From Fragilaria radians (Eukaryota; Bacillariophyta; Fragilariophyceae; Fragilariales; Fragilariaceae): 64,000 nucleotides of DNA. The notes under the pieces are model-generated. The model ran no database searches. It saw only the letters and a program-made list of their open reading frames with translations, and had not been told where the DNA came from. How positions within the stretch are numbered: position 1 is the stretch's first letter; the number at the start of each line of letters is the position of its first letter. The stretch is from assembly GCA_900642245.1 (NCBI GenBank), contig CAAAJI010000001.1:130699-194698 (forward strand), in the 5' to 3' direction. Made by a program: the position numbers and the translations under genes. Shown piece by piece: positions 20,274 through 32,371 of the stretch.

Positions 20274-23200
20274 ATTTTCTTTTTATAAGAAATATTTTGA
20301 AGGTATTACGTAGTTTAAATCTGCGCTGCCCCTCCTCCCTTTGCAAAAGTGCAATTTCAACAACTGGGATGTTGACACTTTCTTTTATACACGTTATTCC
20401 TAATAATATGCATTTATCCTAGATCCTGCTTCAAAAATCACAAGATCTATTTAATGCTTTTCAATGAAGCAATGTAACTCGTAAAATTAGTTTTTCTAAC
20501 CGATACATGTATCCAAATTTAGGTGGCTTATTTATAACCAGAGCGATTGATGCTTTATTTGAATTACAGGTTAGTTATCATTGCCAAGATTCAACATTGA
20601 ACCAATATTCTGGCTCCCAGCTCAATAACCATGTCATGCATTTCAACCCCTGATCAGTTTACTTCTTTGAATAGAAAATGGACTAGGCAAAGCTGACTCA
20701 ATCTAAATTATGTAATTAAACCTAATGCTCCAAACGATTGTCTCCGATTGTTTTAGCACTTAATCTTTGTCTTATTGCTCTCTCATAAAGGTGTATGTAT
20801 TCACGATATTTCACCTCAAGGTCCATTTGATTCCTCACACTCAGTTCAACTTCTATATACTCATACCCTCCTGCAGATTAATCATGCAACTCACTGTTGT
20901 ACTCTTCCCACCTCCAAATGTCTATCGAATAGAACAAACGACTAATTTCTCGGGGACATATGCCCACAATCTAGTTTTTCGTGCCGCGAATCTATATACA
21001 TTGAGGTATTCTTCATGAATATCTCCACTTTCAGATATCCGTGCTTAAAGTCTGCTTCCACATTAATAATTTTGGAATTAGATTCCAAACTATTATTGCT
21101 ACTATCAAGATTCAAGAAACAATCTCACTGATAACACATTCATAGATATCATTCATATAAAGGCTTATTCTTTACCAGGCGACTTTGGATAGTACCACTC
21201 CAATTAAAAAGATTCACTTACATTCAATGATGTGTGAGTAACATACTAACTTGGGAGCAAAAGACAGAAAGTAATGATTGAGTAAGTACTAGATTGCCTA
21301 TTTGCGGTGATACCCCGGATTTAGCATTGGTCAATTAATGCAAATAGGACTTCGTCACACGCTGTGATAAATAATGTCTAGATACCCCCTTCTCTTGAGT
21401 TAAGTTGATATCAAGTTTATTCACTTTTCTATTCAAGATTTAGCCACGTTTGACAGTGAGTGACATCAATGCTATCAGAGTAATAAATTCTACAGAAAAG
21501 AAGGAACAATGGTTGACATGGCTTGAGATGATCTTATCTAAGGCAAAAATCACAAAATCAATAACACTCTATTTGGTACGTTAACAATTTCAAAGTCAAA
21601 TGAAGAAATCAACACGAAGGCGGGAGAATCATGAAGAGGAATTGATACTTTACTTTGATGTGAAAACCAGTAACGTGGGATTCAGCATGGTGTATGAACA
21701 AGGAATTTACAAACGTCAATGTAGTCATGGCTTGGAAAAGGTTGAAGAATGAGAAAGAGCCAACCTCAGCTCCTTCCTTTGCAAAAAAGCAAGGATCTAA
21801 GTTCTAGCCCTTGATCCTTAATGATTGGATAGATTGCTGCTGGAATTACTTCCTTAATTTTAAGCATCTTTGATTGGAGCGAAAGGAAAATAAGAACACG
21901 TTTATTTTTCCATAATGCTGGTTAAAAAGCCTTTTGAGATGAATGTTAAAGCAAAGGCTTAGAAGTTGCTTTGGATATGAAGGGTATAGAACCTTTCGTT
22001 TAACATGTTGCACCATCCTCTCCGTATGTTCTAATTTGACAATTTTTTGTTTTTTTTCTTCAAGATTATTCATGCTAGTAGCAATACTGACCACGTTGAA
22101 TAGTTATTTGAATTGGTGCCCTCATTTTGACCTTCTCCTTTCAGTCAGGTTTGCACTTAAACTTTTTATAACAAATATCACTGATACCTTTTAATATGTT
22201 TGCCAGTGATTGTATATCAATCTGTAATCTTTTCAGCATCATGAGTTGGATTTCTCGTCTTTGAAAAGTTGTCGTTTCACCCTTTGCATGTCGACTTACA
22301 TGTGAAATACTATGGCCCTTCCCTCTTTAATTGTTGAAACTAAGCGGAACTTTCTAGCACGTTAGAGATGCTTGTTTATCCATAGGATACGATGAGAATT
22401 TATCTGGTCACATGTTATGCATCATTTACAAAAAAGGTACAACTTGCCAATGTTTGCTCTTAACTGGAATAACTGTTCTTTCCAAAACAGGTGGATTAGT
22501 TTCGTCCATATAGACCTTATTACATTCAACATAGATCGCAACGATCTTATTAGTGTTGGCTTTCAAATTTGCAATCATTATCTTGACAATTCAGTCGAAT
22601 TTGCTATTAAAGGATTTGAACCCCTCTTCCCTTTATTTATGAGCTGTGTATGTGTTGGAAAAGAATGATACTTGCATATAAGAAAAGATATTCACCAGAA
22701 ATAAAGTTCTAGAACTGTTGATTAAGTTGTGTCTGAAGTATAGGCATTTATCAAATTACTCCTTTGCATGATTGCTCAACGCGAAGTTCCTTGAAAACTA
22801 ATAAAAAAGTTCACATAATCCTTTGCAAAATCCATTGCAATAACAAGGAGTGCATTAAATTCAAAATTTGATACGGTTTGCATAACTATAATACATCAAA
22901 AATGAAAAAGTGACTTTGTCACTCGTCTGTGCAAGAAAAAACAAGCTAGGAACTTAGAGTAATTGTAAGTTATTGTCGAAAAATGTGTATATTCTAAAAA
23001 TGGATAAAATTCAATTTTCATATTCTTTTCTTTCTTTTGGTTCAGCTATTGAACTTTCAGACTCCCGACAATTTTGAAGACAGTATTGGAATGTTTTGCT
23101 ATTGGGGTACATACCTATCATTTTCGCTCCCGCATAATGGTATGGAGAGTCAACTTCGTTACAATTTAAGGCTAGAAATTCGGTATGATCTCGATGCTAC

Positions 23201-23487
23201 GACAAAGTTAAATCAGAAATGATTAGATTTTAAATTTGTAACCATCATTGCTTACAAGGAAGAAAAGGAATCATTCATGCAAAAAAAACATGATCACTAG
23301 ATATTTTAAGTGTAACTTACCGCAAAGAATCATTCTTCGATTCCCTAAATTAGATTTTTCTCTGAGATGAAACGCTGAAGCATGGAAGAAATCCTAAACG
23401 GACAATGAGGACCAAGACTTCTGATTCATCAATAAAAATTGTCGAAAATAGGTGGCTTCGTATGAAAGCTTTTGATAAAACCCAAGG
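20274..23487. other. Gene-poor AT-rich region
   Basis: About 3.2 kb without a credible gene. The longest frames (about 80 codons, for example 21943-22194) show no domain and AT-driven composition. A T-arm-like GGTTCAAATCC (minus strand, near 22615) is not accompanied by a matching acceptor stem. I see no array. Confidence 0.5.
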
Positions 23488-23727
23488 TTAGGAACTTTTC
23501 TTATCAACATCCATTGGAATCAAAATAAAGGTCGGGAAATGCGGTGCCTTTTCAAGCATATCAGTACGTATGTTCAATTCTTGTCGTAATTTCAAAAGTA
23601 ATCGACGTCCCAGGACAGAATGGGGTACAGGTTGAAGCTGTTTTGTAGGAAATGCATGATTCCTCATATATCGAGATTTCTTGCTAGCCATCTTGGTCAG
23701 TTGTATCGTATTTCGCTTCAAAGTCAT
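23488..23727 (-). CDS. Possible small basic protein, unknown
   Basis: 79 residues, ATG at 23727 in the context CAACAACAATG; an internal ATG at 23691 would give 67 residues. It is basic at the N-terminus (KRNTIQLTKMASKKSRYMRN), has a helix-like LGRRLLLKLRQELNIRTDML and ends with FPTFILIPMDVDKKSS. Composition is less AT-driven than the surrounding spacer, which is the main reason to list it. The basic start could be a mitochondrial presequence, but I recognise no family, and no introns or neighbours support it. Confidence 0.35.
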   Translation of the reverse strand: MTLKRNTIQLTKMASKKSRYMRNHAFPTKQLQPVPHSVLGRRLLLKLRQELNIRTDMLEKAPHFPTFILIPMDVDKKSS

Positions 23728-24639
23728 TGTTGTTGTTATTTGGATGAGGGTAGAATATGTTCAATCAAGTGATGTCACCGTGGAATTGTTTGATCTTCAG
23801 TCACTTTAGTGAAAAGGGAATGACATGACAAATATTCAAGGGTTGAAGCGAAGGATGTCCAGAGTAGTCTTAATTGTAAAACTTCTAATAATCAGTATAT
23901 TTGTATTAAAGAACGAACAACTTGAAAATAGCTCTTTTGAACTTTCGAACAGAGTTAGAGGTTATCAGTACCAGCTGAAATACTTCCATCCTTAAACAGT
24001 ATTTTTCAAGTATAGCTCATCAGTTAGCTGTGCTACTAAGATATGGTTATTACTTTTGCCGGCGAAAAAAAGGCTGGAAGTCCGATATTTTATTTCGTTT
24101 ACAAAAGATATACCTGGATTTTTTAATACTTCCTACATACGTATTTAAAGTATATATTAGTATATATAAAAACACGTTAATTCTATACTATATACTGCTT
24201 AAGCATTATCCATAACGGGTCATCCAACAAAAATTGGTAAACGGAAACGTTATTTGTATATCTTGAGTGAGTACCAAATAATTCCCTTGATTTCAGGAAT
24301 CTTTGGATTTTGCATTCCTTTTTTAAACATTATTGTCTATCTCAACATGAACAATATACAACAATCAAAAAATTATTCATAAATATCACAGCAAATCCAC
24401 ACAAAAACCAAATTGAACATTATGGACATTGATGGCAACAATCTCAACAAAGAATTGCCTGACCTTGTTACTTCCGTTTCCTCAGGAGAACTCACCATTT
24501 AAATGAATGAGATAGAAAGTATTTGTTAGATTGTCTTTCCAAAAAAAAAACATCAGAGAAAGCCCTGCATTTACACGAATGATTAGTGAAAGAAAAAATG
24601 CATATATATAATTAGTTCTTATGACTACTCTCTTTACTT
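23728..24639. other. AT-rich spacer
   Basis: No gene, RNA or repeat recognised. It borders the retrotransposon island on the right. Confidence 0.5.
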
Positions 24640-25870
24640 ATTCTTTTTCCTGGATTGTGTGATTAAGAGGTGTACTCTCTTGCTTTACATCCTCAAGAAA
24701 TTCATCATTCTTATTGTCCACATCTGCTTCTTTGTCAAGCTTATCATCAAAACCAACAAAAGTTGCAACAGAAGTAACAAAATAAGTAATCTCATTACGA
24801 CTTGGCTCAATACAAATATACATGGTTCATAATAAATATCAGTTGATCATGTTATGTCTTAGATATTATTGGGATATTATCTCAGAGACCATATTCATTT
24901 ACACCTCTCCATGTGATGTCTCTTGATTTGATGGGACCTTTTGTTTTACGGCTGACTAGTAGGTAAACATCCTTTGCCTGGTTGGTTGGAAATCCCTTGA
25001 ATAAGCAGATACTTCCTTTATAGTTCAAACTTTTCCTTAGATTTATCTCTTTCAGTTACAACACACACTTCACCAAATCTTTAATCTTTGTTGAGTTGCT
25101 TGATTCTCGGTTTGTACATCAATTTCACTGAGTTCTTTCCCTTCTCTTTTTTCGCAATAAAGATCTCAAGATACGTTGCTGCTGATGCACATTCTGCCCA
25201 TAATTCACTTCTAAGTTCATCTTTCTTTACATTGCTTGGAACTTTTCTCCGCGGGATCTGGGTCCACACTATTCATATTTAATTCCCAATGTCTCTTTTG
25301 TACACCCTTTGATTGTCGTTTTCACCAGCATTGTCACATTCCAGGAATTAACCATGACGCTCGGATCCTTTAATTTGCTTGGATTAAAAACCACTCTCTT
25401 GCAACGTGGCTTTATTCCGTAGAAAATAGATCCAACGATATCGACTGAAAATATTCAACCACAAGGACCCAAACTTTGCCCCACCCAAACTTTCACCTCC
25501 ATTTGAAGTAGTTTCCACGAAGGGATTTCCCCGTTTTGTCATTCTCCACTAGATTTTACTGTCACCTTCCCAAAGTTTATCCCTTTTGTACTTAAAGTTG
25601 TCAAGGTGGTTAATGCAATTCATTTATTTATCTCTTTTGATCCCTTTGTGGATCCAATGGTAGCAGTAGCTATTTCATTGATTAGTGGTGTCATAAGGAC
25701 TCCCGATACATATCCATTCTTAGTTTCAAGATTCTACCAAGCATCTTGGTATCACCCTTTGTCAAATTGATTGTGACTCCTTTATTTCCAAGATTAAATC
25801 TATTTTTCTACGCTTTATTGATGTTGAATAGATTTACCCGTAATCGTGGTGAGTATTCACTTTATTTTTC
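24640..25870 (-). mobile_element. Degenerate Ty1/Copia pol relic (gag-pre-integrase to post-integrase), antisense
   Basis: Translating the minus strand with frame changes gives, from about 25860 down, YSPRLRVNLFNINKA and NKGVTINLTKGD. These match the YVPKLCANLFSINKA and NKGTSISLTKGS segments of the better preserved element at 57240-57340. At 25260-25085 comes ELRSELWAECASAATYLEI, matching the integrase C-terminal DDLRSGVWAECAMTVTFL. Near 24960-24900 a KDVYLLVSRKTKGPIKSRDI stretch matches the GH-domain-like DVYRMLNFETEMIINSRDI. Multiple stops and shifts make it non-functional. RT and LTRs were not found. It belongs to the same broad family as the 55.5-60.4 kb element. Confidence 0.8.
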
Positions 25871-26073
25871 TTTGGCTTTATCTACAGCTAGCACCATATT
25901 GGCCAATCCACTTCTATTGCCATGATAAGACAATTATTATTTCAAGACTTGTGACTGAAGTGTGAGATGACTGTTTTTTTTGTGTTCTCTTTGCTTTAAA
26001 CTAATCAGATTAAGAGTCATGTTGTCCCTATCAACGTCTTTCAAAGCCTCTTGTTCCCACCATCATTGTCAAC

Positions 26074-26383
26074 ATGGTGAGAAGTGAAGTTTCGTGGTTT
26101 TCTGACAAGAAATCATTGAGAACTAAAGGAATGAAATCCTATTGCAAAAGGTTCGTCGTCAAGCAGGGAAGTAACTCCTCCATGTCTGTCCATCTGCCCC
26201 ACGGAATTTGTCTCGTTACCTCTGTACGTCTGTCCCACAGAATCTGCTTTCCATCTGGAACCTGTCTATCTGTCCCACAGAATCTGTCCGCCCATCTTTT
26301 TTTGTTCATCTGCCACTTGGAATCTGAATGTTGACTTTGAACTGTGTCAGTGACCAACCAAGGCATACCCAAGCTTAAGCTTT
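26074..26383. repeat. Imperfect short repeats (TCTGTCCCACAGAATCTG-type)
   Basis: Between about 26175 and 26330 the string CTGTCC(A/C)CA.GGAATCTG recurs about five times, irregularly spaced by 30-50 bp and with substitutions. A minus-strand frame through it simply encodes these repeats. It probably belongs to transposon-derived or simple low-complexity DNA. Confidence 0.5.
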
Positions 26384-27660
26384 TTGACCATTTCCAGAAA
26401 ACTGTTCTTGGATGCAATGACCTTACCCTGCCTTTGTGTCAACAATTCAAAATGGGTATTTTCCATTACTGATGTCATTTCAATGGAGAATGATGAAATT
26501 TGTGACATTACTTATGAAAATGCTTCTGTTGTGACTGTGGTGCGCCGTGTACAGAAGAAAAAGCTTAAGCACGTCCTGCTTTATTATAAATATGAGATTA
26601 GCCAACGCGCCTACCAATCATTTGATGCTACAGACTGGCTAACCGTAACCTCTGATTCCTTTGCTGATTTCTGCTCCAATATTGTGCCTAAGTTGATGCA
26701 TGGAGTTCCAGCTCATGTTACAGCATACCAATCTCTTGATTCTGTGTCTTCTAACTACTATTGTGACTTTATTCCGTGTTGATTCTTTTGACTCCTCACA
26801 GCGGCATATTATCAAGAACCATGTTAAGTTTAATGGAAAAGGGGAGTTTTACTTTTACACTCTCCAGCAATGGTGTGCCCAAGCAAGAGTTGACAATGTC
26901 TCTTGTGTGTTTGAACTGGAAACATCTGTCCCATTTAAGACTACTGCTGACTATCAACTATGGGAGCATCAATATGCATTTGTTATGTCAATACTCAATA
27001 CCAATATTGCTGGTGGACAAGCTCAAACTATTGTCCGTTAACACTCAGTTTATGGAGATGCACATGCTGTAATGAAAGAGTTCCTTGCTCATTATGCTTC
27101 AAACGCAAATGCTACTGCCCAATGTTATAACTTTCACCGTGAATTTTCTCTGTTGCAATTGATTCCAAGATACCCTGGTGGTCCTACTCAATTTATCCAA
27201 ACCTTTCAGCCCCTGTACTTTGATTTGGAGGATGCTGCATGAAAGACTGTTGAATGATGAGGAGAAAGTAAGACAACTATCTGCTTCTGTTATTGGTCAT
27301 CCTACCTTTTAAAGTACTAAATCAAATATTGCCTTAAATGCTAAAGCCAACAGCAATACTGTCAAATATTTTGATGCAATTGTTAAATTCATTCAAAAAT
27401 CTGATGAGGTTTGTTCCAATTGCCGTATTCATCCTTTCAATTACCATTCAAGCTTAAAAAAAATGGTCTGTCCTCCGATGAAAGAGGGCAAACCAATGTA
27501 ATAGGTCATGCATCTGGTTGTACCCATGATAGAGTAAACCATAGTAATCCAAGACCTATCAATCCAGGACCTGCTGGATATAACAATTACTTATCACGTG
27601 CATAATATGAGGCCTTGAGTCCTGAACATAGAGCCCAATTGCATACCTCATGTCAGAGAA
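26384..27660 (+). mobile_element. Broken Gag-like retroelement relic
   Basis: Consecutive frames on the plus strand give one Gag-like protein when read through stops and shifts. They include FADFCSNIVPKLMHGVP (about 26660), a WEHQYAFVMSILNTNIAGGQ segment (about 26960-27010), DAHAVMKEFLAHYASNANAT (about 27055-27115), LIPRYPGGPTQFIQTFQPLY (about 27160-27220) and YEALSPEHRAQLH (about 27610-27645). The pattern (a helical domain ending in HYxxS, then a linker and an LSPEHRAQLH-type helix) resembles Gag regions of diatom Copia elements. It differs from the Gag types at 29.1 kb and 34.7 kb, so it represents another lineage. It is unable to encode an intact protein. Down to 28300 I find only scattered fragments. 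Confidence 0.55.
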
Positions 27661-28489
27661 TGAAAGTTATACTTCACTTACTGCCGTTTCTTTGTATCTG
27701 CAACCTCTATCCAAGCTCCAACTTCTTCCTTATCCTGAAAGTGCTTCTAATAATACTATGACAACTGCTCCATAATTGCCTCTAGTATAAGTCCTTCTGC
27801 CAATGACGAAGTCATTATCAATGAGAATAGTTCACAATCTTCTATTTGATAAGTTAACCCCAGCCAAATCATCTATGCAAGTTGCATCATGTCCTCTGCG
27901 ATCAATAACTGGGGTAGATTTGAGCACCGCTTCGATGAGAACCTTAATGATAGTAACTTATTTTAAGACTAGAGAGAGTCAAGTCTAATTCCTGTGGCTG
28001 TCCAACAAGAATTCATGTTGATTCCAATGCCATCTGCTTTATTTATATTGATCCTGGTAAATTGATTCAGCTTATTCAAAGCACATAAAAATCGTATGCA
28101 AGCTCCTTATTTTGTATCTAAGCATTATTGAAACTTCTCCCAGAGTCAAAACATATAAACTCATCAATAACAAGATCCGTGAATTGATTTTTGATACCCT
28201 TCCTGCCTAGAGTTGAATCAAAAGCATCAAAAAGCTTGGGATAATAGGCCTAAATTGTTTATCAAAGTATCTTTTCTATTTTTTCAGAGGGTGCAAAATT
28301 TGAGTTTGACCGCTGTACGTTACCCTCACCAAGGGGCCCATCCAAGTGATATACAAATTTGGTAATCTGGTCCAGACCCAGAGTCAACAATTGTCTGTGC
28401 TTGATCTTCCACTTCCTCTCTACCTGCCTCTTGGTTTCATCTTCATCTTCTACTGTTCTTTCACTGGAAGTGTCTAATGGAATTTCAAG

Positions 28490-28925
28490 CTGTCAAGTTC
28501 AATTGTGACTGTACTTCCAGCATCACAGGTCACTCTTGTCTTCTACCAACCTTCAAGTTCAAGTACAGCTGTACTTCTTAGCTACTCAAGCTGTCGTTGT
28601 ATTCTACCAACTCAAGTTCAACTGAAGCTGTACTTCCTTTAACTACTCAGGCTCAGTTGTGTAGTACCAATCCAAGTTCAACGGTTAGTCTTTCAGAGTT
28701 ATATTTTAAGCAGAAATTTCAGTCATTATCTACGGTTATCATTCTTAAGCCTACGCTGTACTTCTTAACTACTCAGGCTGTGGTTGTCTTCTACCAACTC
28801 AAGTTCAATTGAAGCTGTACTTCCTTTAACTACTCAGGCTCAGTAGTGTAGTATAGCTAGTCAGAGTTATATTTTAAGCAGAAAATTCAGTCAACATCTC
28901 CGGTTATCATTCTTAAGCCTACGGA
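28490..28925. repeat. Tandem and interspersed repeats upstream of the Gag/RT element (possible LTR or leader)
   Basis: A unit of about 60 bp (TCAAGTTCAA...CTGTACTTC...AACTACTCAGGCT...TCTACCAACT) recurs about five times from 28495. A second block starting TCAGAGTTATATTTTAAGCA occurs at 28693 and 28861 (spacing 168). The region precedes the Gag start at 29141, so it may be the remains of a 5' LTR or leader. I found no matching copy after 32371. Confidence 0.75.
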
Positions 28926-29140
28926 TAGAGCCTTAATTCAACAGTAATAGGTCAATTTCATCAATATCTACCTGCCTAAGTTAAATTCATTAAGTCTAAA
29001 ACTTCATCTACTAAGTAAATTCCGTCGTTTGTTAAATCTAAAACCTCTTCATCTATATATATAATCCGTCAATTATAAAGTCGAAAACGTCATCATATTC
29101 AAACAGAATCGTCCCATATTAAGCATATATCATCATTAAA

Positions 29141-32100
29141 ATGAGTTCAAGATTTACTAAAGAGGTCTCTCATGACCTAAGGGATACCATGCAGGTTCCC
29201 AGAAAGTCATCAAGATTGAAGAACAAAGGACCCTTGCAACCATCTAGGTCTGTAAGTTCCAAAGAATCCAGGGCTCCAAAAATTATTAAGTCATCGTCAT
29301 CTTCAGAGAAATCCAAACTAGCAAAAATCCAAACTCCTAAGAAAGGAAAATATAAATATTACGACAATATTGAGGATAACAATAGCAATTTGTCATCTAA
29401 GGTGTCCTTTTGGGGTTCTCCAGACTTATCTGTAGGAATTGAAAACTTACTTAAGTCAATTAAGTTAACTGAAGATGCAAACTTTCTGATCATATCAATG
29501 AATCTTTGTAATGTTAGAAATATGATTCAACTATCTGATCAAGTCTTACATGATGTCACCAGTTTGTTTTCACGTCAAGATCTAAGAGATTAGTACAAGA
29601 TCCAAGAAGAGTGGATCAAATGTCAGCAAAATGTCTGCACCTAGTATTAAATCAATGGACACTAAGTCTCCCAACCCGTTAGACTTTTGTCCTAAGCACC
29701 TCAACCATGCAAATATTCCAACTCCAGACTTTGAAGGGTATAGGAGAAGTGATAAAGAGCTGCATGAGAATGCTACAGATCAGTTGCAAAGGAATCCAGA
29801 GTTTCTAAATGAAGATCTCCATCAAATGCTGGACCACCCCAATACCTTTATGAATACAATTAAGGCAAGGGCAATGGCTAGGACAGCTACAAATGATGAA
29901 AAACGCCAAGTGCTTAAACCTAGAGTCATTTGGGATGGAAGTTTTGATTGTTTTGAAGTTTTTAGGAATAATGTTGAAAGACACTATGGACAAATTGGTG
30001 CAGGTTATCTTTTTGATCCAAACTTTCAAGCAGCATACTTTGAAAGAGGAACCGAAAGTTACATAGACTTCCTAGATGAAGTGCCATCTGCCTCCCTGAT
30101 TAAGAAGGACACACGCGCATTATATGGCGGATTATTTATCGCATGTCAAGGTGGAGTTGGGCTTAGGATCTTAATGGAAAATAGGATTAAACAAGATGGC
30201 ATCCGGTCATGGTATCAGTTAGTTCACCAAGATGAAACGGATAGTAATCGAAATGTTAGGATCGAGAAACTTGAGAATGTCATCACTACCGTTTTCAGCA
30301 GGCATTATAGGGGAGGACTGTTTAAATGGATCCAAGACTATGAAGGTGCCTTTACAGAACTTGTCATACTTGGACAGAAGCATGGGATGATGATGATGAT
30401 AGTAAGAAACGTCGATTTGTTCAGAATGCTCAGAACATTGGTATGGTTGATACAGATTTTAAGAACTAGTTACAGATACGTCTTATACAGATTTTAAGAA
30501 CTAGTTACAGATACGTCTTATACAGAAACTTGCAACTTCCTTAGACAACATGCCATACGTCATGATCAGCAGATAAAGAAAAGGCTACAAGGCAAGTTAA
30601 CAGAACAAGCAAAGCAACCAGTGCTAGTAAGAAAGATAAAGTCAAGCAAGTCTTAGCTCTACTTAATGAGCTGCAGATCCAAGATGCAACATGCTCAGAT
30701 GATGAGTCGGAAGTTCTACAATCTTCCAAGACTTCTATGGTATTTAAACTTGCCCAGGTACCTCCTGAGATTTGGATGACTCTTCCGTTAGAGGCAAAGA
30801 AATGGTTATTAAATGAACGAAAACATCAACAACAACAAGATGATAAGTTGAAAAAGTCATCCAATTCTAACAGCAAGGATGTACTTGATTCAGTCCAACG
30901 GATACCAGAAGATCCCATATCATATAGTATTTGATGTCAAATATGATTTAAGGCGCAAAGCAAGACTGGTTGCGGGTGGTAATTGGACAGTCAATGACAA
31001 GGAAGACATTTATTCGGGTGTTGTACGTATGGATACTATCAGAATTGGGTTTTTCCTGGGAGGACACTACGGCTTGTCCGGCTGTGCATGTGACAATGGA
31101 AATGCATTTTTATATGGAAAACAAAGGAGAAGTTTTATATAACAGCTGGTCCAGAGTTTGGTATAACACTATGTGGGAAGAACCTAATTATCAACAAATA
31201 CTTATATGGTTTGAAAACCTCAGCTGCCAGGTTTCATGAACATTTAGCAGAGTCATTGCTACGTTTAGGATATATGAAAACAAAGCATGATCATGATCTA
31301 TGGATGATAAACAAGACGTCACATTATGAGTATTTAGCTACTTATGTGAATGACATTCTTATTTGGAGTAAAGATCCCATGGGAGTCATAAAGTCTCTAG
31401 AAATGACCTACTTGTTGAAGAACGTTGGCATTCCTGAGTATTATTTAGGAGGAAACGTGGAATTGCTGGGAGATTCATGGAGTAAAGATCCCATGGGAGT
31501 CATGCAGTCTCTAGAAAGACCTACTTGTTGAAGAACGTTGGCATTCCTGAGTATTATTTAGGAGGAAACGTGGAATTACTGGGAGATTCATGGAAAATCA
31601 AGGGTTAGGACTAGCCATCTCTGCAAGGAAGGACATACATCCAAAATGTAATACCAAGGTTTGAAGGTCTTTTTGGGAAAGTATTGAAGCCTAGCAAGAC
31701 GCCTATGAGTGAAGGATACCATCCTGAAATAGATGGCACACCATTATGCAGTGATGAAGACTCGGCCAGGTATAGGTCCATCATAGGTTGTTGCATTTGG
31801 ATAATTGTTTAAGGAAGATTTGATTTTGCTTATGCCACTTCAGCTATGAGCAGATTCAATATGGCACCAAGAGAAGGACATTTGAAGGAAGTTAAAAGGA
31901 TTTTGGCTTGCTGACAATGCACATGATTTAGTGACTAGAAGATCTATCACAGGCATCCCAGTCATGTTGAACAATACACCTATTCGATGGGTCTCTAAGC
32001 GTCAAAAGACTGTAGAGACTTCAACTTATGGTTCAGAGTTAGTTGCAACAAGAATAGCTATAGAACTCATAGAGGAAATACGTTTCATGCTTAGGTCATT

Positions 32101-32371
32101 AGGTGTGGAATTAGAAAGACCAACATTGATGTTAGGTGATAATATGTCTGTAGTTTTAAATACATCAGTTCCTTCGAGTGTCTTGAAGAAGAAGCATAAC
32201 GCAATAGCCTACCATATGGTACGTGAGGCCATTGCAGCTAAAGTAATGAGGTTTGCGTATATAAAGAGTGAAGAGAATGTTAGTGACATTCTGAAAAAGC
32301 CCTTAAGTAACGATAGATTCCATCATTTAATCAAGAAGTGGTTATTTCGGGTACCGGAGATTCAACAGTGA
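29141..32371 (+). mobile_element. Ty1/Copia (CoDi-like) deletion derivative: Gag joined to RT/RNase H, no protease or integrase
   Basis: Gag starts at 29141 (150 codons to a stop at 29591-29593) and continues in another frame at 29631-30497. Its C-terminal signature PPEIWMTLP..AKKWLLNERK sits at 30760-30840. Directly after it the sequence jumps to reverse transcriptase (ARLVAGGNWTVNDKEDIYSG, 30960-31020; YGLKTSAARFHEHLAESLLR, about 31205-31265), so protease and integrase are missing. The RT active-site motif reads YVND (31343-31354) instead of YVDD. A 114-bp tandem duplication (31366-31593) and a 35-bp duplication near 30455-30525 add damage. RNase H (31931-32371) is the longest clean part, with STYGSELVATRIAIELIEEI and AYHMVREAIAAKVMRF. 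It cannot transpose on its own. Confidence 0.85.

Noticed and set aside
22600..22690. Possible tRNA (GGTTCAAATCC on the minus strand)
   Set aside because: The T-arm stem is weak and no matching acceptor stem is found about 70 bases away.
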